Of a stretch of DNA of 64,000 nucleotides, positions 60,701-64,000 are shown piece by piece. The translations under genes and the position numbers were made by a program. The number at the start of each line of letters is the position of its first letter. Positions within the stretch are counted from its first letter, which is position 1. Under the pieces are notes generated by a model. It was not told the DNA's origin and made no database searches. It saw only the letters and a program-made list of their open reading frames with translations. The DNA comes from Hirundichthys speculiger (Eukaryota > Chordata > Actinopteri > Beloniformes > Exocoetidae). Location: NCBI GenBank assembly GCA_018398805.1, contig JAGFBZ010000947.1, positions 703,001 through 767,000 of the forward strand. Direction: 5' to 3'.

Positions 60701-60756
60701 TGCTGCCACGGCTCCAGCTCCTCCTCCTCACACTCCATAAACAGCTCCGTCTCCAT
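35450..60756 (-). CDS. pogz: POGZ (zinc-finger protein with pogo transposase-derived domain), canonical isoform
   Basis: Coding exons: 60756-60642, 60563-60483, 60403-60132, 56457-56364, 56278-56114, 56038-55925, 55839-55644, 55572-55421, 55072-54972, 54879-54733, 53833-53699, 53583-53384, 53237-53088, 49907-49848, 49770-49658, 39613-39535 and 37798-35450. All junction phases agree. It starts [17 protein letters not shown], the conserved POGZ N-terminus. A Gln/Pro-rich part ([23 protein letters not shown]) follows, then about nine C2H2-type fingers (residues about 330-700), a CENP-B-like HTH and a DDE domain, and a Glu-rich tail. Known POGZ is a nuclear chromatin regulator that binds HP1. Exon 12 has two in-frame acceptors; 53583 best matches the family (GSK-VTIRT). 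Two apparent one-base frame breaks occur in the last exon. The frame closes at residue 1188 without the tail. Confidence 0.92.
37799..39534. other. last pogz intron, with two inverted repeats
   Basis: There is no coding content. It includes a run of 12 G at about 38335-38346 and a 21-bp stem with 6-bp loop at 38827-38874 (one mismatch). A perfect 14-bp stem with one-base spacer lies at 38962-38990 (GTTTTTTTCTTTAG arms). ATTAAA-type poly(A) hexamers occur on the minus strand near 39277 and 38805, which could serve the upstream piggyBac exon. Confidence 0.5.
39535..39613 (-). CDS. pogz: pogz coding exon 16 with two in-frame donors
   Basis: Acceptor GTTTTAACAG, phase 1. It encodes [12 protein letters not shown] and then [14 protein letters not shown]. 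There is an internal donor ATCAG|GTATGT and a distal one CAGAG|GTAACG. Both are phase 2 and both join exon 17 (S-GAVEVDE), so the 14 residues [14 protein letters not shown] are optional. Confidence 0.75.
39677..41355 (-). CDS. piggyBac transposase-derived exon within pogz (candidate alternative terminal exon)
   Basis: A 1679-nt uninterrupted frame, 559 residues when entered in phase 1 from pogz exon 15. The acceptor TTTGTTTCTTTTCAG has a strong pyrimidine tract. About 40 acidic codons ([20 protein letters not shown]) precede the first Met. It then has a piggyBac N-terminal region ([19 protein letters not shown]), LTIDRALLP (first Asp kept), [25 protein letters not shown] where the second catalytic Asp is Ala, and [12 protein letters not shown] (third Asp kept). 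A C-terminal Cys-rich finger follows: [28 protein letters not shown]. It ends at TAA. No TTAA-flanked inverted repeats were recognised. The intact length and lost catalytic residue suggest a domesticated gene, as in CSB-PGBD3. It could instead be an independent nested gene. Confidence 0.8.
41850..42650. repeat. degenerate TTTTGTGATTTTAAGACAAAA repeat
   Basis: About 800 bp of loosely repeated AGTTGTGATTTT, TTTACAAAA and GACAAAAAGTTG motifs. It is a low-complexity type also seen at 7000, 50080 and 59880. No gene is visible. Confidence 0.5.
43297..43425. repeat. interspersed repeat (TTATTTAACCAGGT ... GCCTGGCCAAGAGGG)
   Basis: Contains TTCTTATTTAACCAGGTCCA and GGGAAGCCTGGCCAAGAGGG, a dispersed sequence common in fish genomes. 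The class is not assigned. Confidence 0.5.
43450..44545 (+). pseudogene. degenerate Tc1/mariner-type transposase relic
   Basis: Scattered transposase-like segments in different frames: [12 protein letters not shown] (43940-43990), and further on a segment reading [15 protein letters not shown] (44110-44150), which resembles the SPDLNPIE catalytic motif of Tc1 transposases. Frames are broken many times. The 3' part (44340-44500) resembles the AT-rich right end of such elements. Confidence 0.6.
44725..44890. repeat. (TG)n, (TA)n and (CATA)n microsatellite
   Basis: Simple repeats immediately left of the first Tc1-type MITE. YIYIYI-type open frames here and at 45260-45370, 46765-46830 and 47220-47320 are artefacts. 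Confidence 0.9.
44893..45259. mobile_element. Tc1/mariner-type MITE (CAGTCATGGAAAAAAT ends), copy 1
   Basis: 367 bp. The left end is CAGTCATGGAAAAAATCATT, the right end AATAATTTTTCCATGACTG, each flanked by TA. Non-coding. Confidence 0.85.
45508..46761 (-). mobile_element. hAT element with transposase fragment, copy 1
   Basis: Termini TAGGGATGCACA and TGTGCATCCCTA, with an 8-bp duplication CTATATAT on both sides. A minus-strand frame at 45892..45656 encodes [20 protein letters not shown] and [16 protein letters not shown], a ZBED1-like hAT transposase segment. The rest of the transposase is deleted, leaving a non-autonomous element. Confidence 0.9.
46831..47197. mobile_element. Tc1/mariner-type MITE, copy 2
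   Basis: The same 367-bp element as at 44893, with TA on both sides and better-matched termini (CAGTCATGGAAAAAAATTAT / AATTTTTTCCATGACTG). Confidence 0.85.
47432..48681 (-). mobile_element. hAT element with transposase fragment, copy 2
   Basis: A near-identical duplicate of 45508-46761, including the 78-codon transposase segment at 47815..47579. It was copied with its surroundings and did not insert independently. Confidence 0.9.
48747..49112. mobile_element. Tc1/mariner-type MITE, copy 3, right end decayed
   Basis: The left end is intact. The right end reads TTTTTTCCATAATTTTTTC, so the terminal repeat has been lost. It borders non-repeated intron sequence and marks the right boundary of the duplication. 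Confidence 0.8.
49255..49312 (+). repeat. 3' tail of a LINE or SINE (GGGATCAATAAAG, CCATCCATCC tail)
   Basis: CAGTTTGGGATCAATAAAGT followed by CCATCCATCCA is a typical retroposon 3' end in fish. No body is recognised upstream. Confidence 0.5.
49658..49907 (-). CDS. pogz: pogz coding exons 14-15
   Basis: Exon 14 (49907-49848, 60 nt) gives [19 protein letters not shown]. Exon 15 (49770-49658) gives [19 protein letters not shown] and [18 protein letters not shown], the last finger. Phases: CA|C, TG|T, then A| (phase 1). Exon 15 can splice in frame either to the piggyBac exon at 41355 or to 39613. Confidence 0.88.
50450..53075. repeat. pogz: 31-bp minisatellite adjoining pogz exon 13 donor
   Basis: About 84 units of TTCATAGTGTCTTAGTGGAT plus CTGGTGGGTGG. 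On the gene strand the unit is GATCCACTAAGACACTATGA plus ACCACCCACCA. The real junction (ATGATCCA|GTAAGAAACAATGACCCACC) aligns with it, so the array appears to derive from this exon-intron boundary, with the donor GT changed to CT in most units. Units at 50690-50780 are irregular. Confidence 0.93.
53088..53833 (-). CDS. pogz: pogz coding exons 11-13
   Basis: Exon 11 (53833-53699) encodes [20 protein letters not shown] and [12 protein letters not shown]. Exon 12 (53583-53384) starts [13 protein letters not shown] second acceptor at about 53655 would add 24 in-frame residues. Exon 13 (53237-53088) encodes [33 protein letters not shown], and ends ATCCA|GTAAGA at the edge of a 31-bp array. Confidence 0.9.
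53965..54760. repeat. pogz: 25-bp minisatellite that contains the pogz exon 10 splice donor
   Basis: About 30 units of GTGTCTCAACAGGTGAGGTT plus ACCTG. On the gene strand this is CTGTTGAGACACCAG|GTAACCTCAC, identical to the exon 10 end and donor. Many units keep a consensus-like CAG|GTAA. Reading past the true donor meets a stop after 13 codons. Confidence 0.93.
54733..55072 (-). CDS. pogz: pogz coding exons 9-10
   Basis: Exon 9 (55072-54972) has finger 3, [19 protein letters not shown], and [10 protein letters not shown]. Exon 10 (54879-54733) has [20 protein letters not shown] and [12 protein letters not shown] to QQHLLRHQ. The last 15 exon bases, CTGTTGAGACACCAG, and the donor GTAACC are part of the adjoining 25-bp array. 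Confidence 0.92.
55085..55330. other. pogz intron 8, AT-rich
   Basis: A/T-rich sequence with no gene or named element recognised. Confidence 0.4.
55421..56457 (-). CDS. pogz: pogz coding exons 4-8
   Basis: Exons 56457-56364, 56278-56114, 56038-55925, 55839-55644 and 55572-55421. Exons 4-6 are low-complexity Gln/Pro/Ser with POGZ-like PTLTLHSS. Exon 7 carries [15 protein letters not shown], the family segment before the first finger, and [15 protein letters not shown]. Exon 8 completes finger 1 ([10 protein letters not shown]) and has finger 2 ([18 protein letters not shown]). A poly-C tract of 12 precedes the exon 5 acceptor. Confidence 0.92.
56543..59760 (-). mobile_element. piggyBac element relic in pogz intron 3
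   Basis: One end looks like TTAACCCTCTCAGGCTCAAA at 56543; the other end was not found with confidence. The minus-strand coding relic 58791..56880 includes [16 protein letters not shown] preceded by [26 protein letters not shown] and [10 protein letters not shown], so all three catalytic Asp motifs survive. The frame is broken repeatedly and a segment of about 0.45 kb is duplicated (57490-57900 versus 57960-58370). A Tc1-type element is inserted at about 58800-59556. It is a different piggyBac lineage from the pogz exon at 41355. Confidence 0.8.
58800..59556 (-). mobile_element. internally deleted Tc1/mariner-type element inside the piggyBac relic
   Basis: The right end has CACTGCTCAAAAAAGTAAAG and GGAACACTTAAACAACACCA, a well-known Tc1-type terminus, next to TA. 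The minus-strand frame at 59361..58999 has an HTH region ([38 protein letters not shown]). A second frame (59110..58859) has [18 protein letters not shown], a DDE-region motif. The middle is missing. Confidence 0.75.
60132..60756 (-). CDS. pogz: pogz coding exons 1-3
   Basis: Exon 1 (60756..60642) is an acidic block: [36 protein letters not shown]. Exon 2 (60563..60483) is Pro/Ser-rich. Exon 3 (60403..60132) contains an in-frame 21-bp minisatellite (60225-60300) giving repeated QPLVTRA heptads before QPLILTQ. The ATG lies four bases after a possible acceptor (TTTCCATAG), so a 5' UTR exon is expected upstream. Confidence 0.9.
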
Positions 60757-60874
60757 GTCGCTATGGAAACCACACCAGAGATGGCACTGGCACTTCAGAA
60801 AACAGGAGAGCCAAAGTCAAAGTCATCGGGCCCAGAACCATCCTACATGTGACGCCATGCCGAGATAATGAACC

Positions 60875-61786
60875 AGAGCGATCACTGTATCGAACATACC
60901 GATCACCCTACTGATCCTACCGATCACCCAACCGATCACCCTACTGATCATCCTCCTGATCCTACCGAACATACCGATCATACCCATCAACGTAGCAAAC
61001 ATACCGATCACCCTACCGATCCTACCGATCAAGCTACCAATCACCCTACCGATCCTACCGATCATACCGATGATACCCATCAACATACCGAACATACTGA
61101 TCATCATACCGATCACCCTACCGATCATACCCATCACTGTACCGAACATACCGTTCACCCTACTGATCACCCTACTGATCCTACCGATCACCCTACTGAT
61201 CATCCTACTGATCCTACCGATCATACCCATCAACGTACAGAACATACCAGTCATCCTACCAATCACCCTACTGTTCACCAGACCGATCATACCCATCAAC
61301 GTATCGAACATACTGATCATCCTACCAATCACCCTACCGATCATACCCATCACTCTACTGAACATACCGATCACCCTACCGATCCTACCGATCACCTTAC
61401 CGATTACCCTACTGATCCTACTGATCACCCTACTGATCATACGATCACCCTACCGATCACCCTACCGTTCACCCTACCTTTCACCATACTAATCATACCA
61501 TCAACGTACCGAACATACCGATCATCCTACCAATCATACCGATCACCCTACTGATCATCCTACCAATCATCCTACCGTTCACCATACTGATCATACCAAT
61601 CATACCCATTAACGTGCCAATCATACCGATCATCCTACCTATCATCCTACTCATCATACTGATCACTCTACCGTTCACCTTACTGATCATCCTACCAATC
61701 ATACCCATCAACGTACCGAACATACAGATCATCCTACCAATCATACCGATCACCCTACCAATTATCCTACCGATAATACCAATCAT
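60875..61786. repeat. short-unit array ACCGATCACCCT / CCTACCGATCAT
   Basis: Imperfect 8-12 bp units (TACCGATCACCC, TACCCATCAACGTACCGAAC) with longer repeats of about 100 bp. It continues after the hAT MITE at 62440-63085. Open frames with TDHPTDPTDH or MIGRVIGRI repeats are artefacts. It lies upstream of the first pogz coding exon, where a 5' UTR exon or promoter is expected but not seen. Confidence 0.9.
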
Positions 61787-62439
61787 TAGTGCTGGGCGAT
61801 ATGGAAAAAATCATATATCAGGATATGGACTATTTTATATCACGATAACGATATATATCACGATATACCATAATAAAGTATGTTTTCAGTTATTCTCTGA
61901 AAAGTTTGACAAAAATTTCATTGCTTACTTTTTAACTTAGTTTTGAAAGGACATTTAGCTGAACTGTCACAAACATACATTTTAGTGCAGCAAAAACAGG
62001 TAGGTACAGAGGTACAGTAGCTTTCACATTTTTTTTAAAAGTGCACAACAGTTTCTGAGAGGAAAAACACATTTTTGCACTGAAGTTCAGCTATAAAAAA
62101 CAAACACAAATTATTTTTCAACTTTCTGAAATCTGTAACCTTGTAGTGCAAAGTTTGCAAACCAATATAAAGTGTCTAAAGTAAACATCAGGGTTGAAGA
62201 GAACTCTGTTTAAGGCATTAACCATGAATAAAAGTGCAAACATAAAAGGCTACTTTGTAGAAGTAGATATGATTCTATCAAATTTATCATTGCAGGTTAT
62301 TTAATTACATATTTGCTGTAATAATTGATAAAATTAGGTTAGAAACGATAGAAAACGATAGAAACGATAGAAGAGAAATGGCACGATATACACTTTTATA
62401 TTGTCCCCACGATATATATTGTCATATTGCCCACCACTA
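61787..62439. mobile_element. hAT-type MITE, family A (copy 4)
   Basis: Inserted within the ACCGATCA array, with a perfect 8-bp duplication CCAATCAT at 61779-61786 and 62440-62447. The termini are TAGTGCTGGGCGATATGG and GCCCACCACTA. It shows that the array existed before the insertion. Confidence 0.93.
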
Positions 62440-62447
62440 CCAATCAT

Positions 62448-63085
62448 ACTCATCAACGTACCGAACATACCCATCATCTTACCGATCATACCGATCATCC
62501 TACCGATCATCATACTGATCACTCTACCATTCACCTTACTGAATATCCTACCAATCATACCCATCAACATACCGATCATCCTACCAATTATCCTACGATA
62601 ATACCAATCATACCCATCAATGTACCGAACATACCCATCATCTTACCGATCACCCAACTGTTCACCTTACTGATCATCCTACGGATCATACCGATCATAC
62701 CATCAACGTACAAAACATACCGATCACCCTATCAATCATACCGATCACCCTACCAATCACCCTACCGATCACCCTACCGTTGACCTTACTGATCATCCTA
62801 CTGAACGTACTGAACATACCGATCATCCTACCAATCATACCGATCAGCCTACCGATCATCCTACCAATCATCCTACTGATAATACAATCATACCCATCAA
62901 CATACCGAATATACCGATCATCCCGATCACCCTACTGTTCACCTTACTGATCATCCTATGGATCATACCGATCATACCCATCAATGTACATACATACAGA
63001 TCACCCTACCGATCATACCAATCACCCTACTGTTCACAATACTGATCATACTGATCATACCCATAAACGTACCGAACATACCATA
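62448..63085. repeat. short-unit array, right part
   Basis: A continuation of the array at 60875, split by the hAT MITE, with more CATACCCATCAACGTACCGA units. It ends at the LINE sequence. Confidence 0.9.
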
Positions 63086-64000
63086 CAACTCTGTTGGTCC
63101 ATGCATTCCTGCTACTCTCAGTAGTGAAGACTTTATAAGCTTTTTTAGCGGGAAAATAATCAAAATTAGAGATGAGATCGGCCAGGCCCAACTGTCGACG
63201 GCTGTGGACGTCCCTGCAGCTTCGTTGATTTCTTCCGTTTCTGATTTGACTCTGGACTGTTTTTCTCCTGTGGGCCTCTCTGAGTTGACCTCAACTATCA
63301 GTAAAGCTAAACCATCTACATGTCTGTTGGATCCCAACTCGGCTGCTCAAAGATGTTATGTCCTCTATTGTTATATCAATTTTGGATCAGATTAACCTAT
63401 CTTTATAATTAGGATATGTACCACAGGTTTTTAAAGTTGCAGTCATTAAACCTTTGCTCAAGAAACCATGTCTTGACCCGGACATCTTGGCAAACTACAG
63501 ACCAATATCCAACCTTCCATTTATCTCTAAAATTCTGGAAAAAATAGTTGCTAGCCAGTTAGGAGAACACCTGCATAGAAATGATCTATTTGAGGTCTTT
63601 CAGTCAAGGTTTAGAACTCATCATAGCACAGAAACTGCGCTGATTAGAGTCTCCAACGACCTCCTCATGGCCTCAGACAATGGATTAGTTTCTGTCCTGG
63701 TTCTGCTGGACCTCAGTGCTGCTTTTGATACTGTTGATCACGACCTTTTGCTGCATAGATTAGAGCACACTGTTGGAATTAAAGGGACAGCATTAGGCTG
63801 GTTTAAGTCATACCTATCTGACAGGTTCCAGTTCGTCCATGTTAATGACGTTTCTTCTACACGGACTAGGGTCTGCTATGGCGTCCCACAGGGTTCAGTT
63901 CTGGGACCAATCCTTTTCACTTTATACATGTTGCCCTTGGGAAAAATTATCCAGAGCCATGGCATAAACTTTCATTGCTACGCTGATGATACGCAGCTGT
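63086..64000 (+). mobile_element. L2-like LINE, reverse transcriptase region, broken and running off the window
   Basis: 63090-63350 encodes the region before the RT domain (LSSEDFISFFSGKIIKIRDE) and stops at 63395. After a break, an open frame from about 63415 to the window end encodes [70 protein letters not shown] and HCYADDTQL. These are RT motifs including the catalytic YADD, typical of the L2/CR1 group. The element continues beyond 64000. Confidence 0.92.

Noticed and set aside
60823..62783. frames with TDHPTDPTDH or MIGRVIGRI repeats
   Set aside because: Short-unit array read in different frames, interrupted by a MITE; no domain.

Overview
This is vertebrate nuclear DNA, most likely from a teleost fish. 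It shows multi-exon genes with GT-AG introns, many fish-type DNA transposons (hAT, Tc1/mariner, piggyBac), an L2-like LINE and a very high load of minisatellites. The genes were assembled by hand from splice sites, reading-frame phase and protein-family recognition. I could not run any search.

Three protein genes are present, all transcribed leftward (minus strand). (1) plekho1, first two coding exons only, 6453..2732; the rest lies beyond the left edge. (2) A complete seven-exon short-chain retinol dehydrogenase of the RDH11/12/13 type, 27182..13252, about 347 residues, with every exon phase consistent. (3) pogz, 60756 down to about 35450, with at least 17 coding exons: a Gln/Pro-rich N-terminus, a run of C2H2 zinc fingers, then a pogo-type transposase-derived C-terminal exon and an acidic tail. 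Human PLEKHO1 and POGZ both lie in 1q21, which supports the two assignments.

The main discovery candidate is in pogz. An uninterrupted piggyBac-transposase-derived exon (41355..39677) lies in the intron before the last two pogz exons. It has a strong splice acceptor in the same phase as the zinc-finger exon upstream, open frame before its first Met, and its own stop. It would make a POGZ zinc finger-piggyBac fusion by alternative 3' terminal exon use, the same architecture as vertebrate CSB-PGBD3. One of the three catalytic Asp positions is Ala, and the C-terminal Cys-rich domain is kept, so a domesticated, non-cutting DNA-binding protein is the likely reading. The gene could then choose between a pogo-derived and a piggyBac-derived C-terminus.

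Layout: 1-2.7 kb hAT MITE and TA-rich satellite; 2.7-6.9 kb plekho1 exons and CpG-rich promoter; 7.4-11.2 kb 24-bp and 25-bp minisatellites and a hAT-transposase scrap; 12.1-27.2 kb the RDH gene, with introns 2, 5 and 6 and the probable 3' UTR filled by four different arrays; 27.6-34.5 kb four tRNA-Met(CAT) copies in duplicated blocks separated by a 27-bp minisatellite; 34.6-60.8 kb pogz, whose introns hold a 1.9-kb tandem duplication of nested transposons, a piggyBac relic, Tc1 relics and two arrays that grew from its own splice-donor junctions; 60.9-63.1 kb a short-unit array interrupted by a hAT MITE; 63.1-64 kb an L2-like reverse transcriptase running off the edge.
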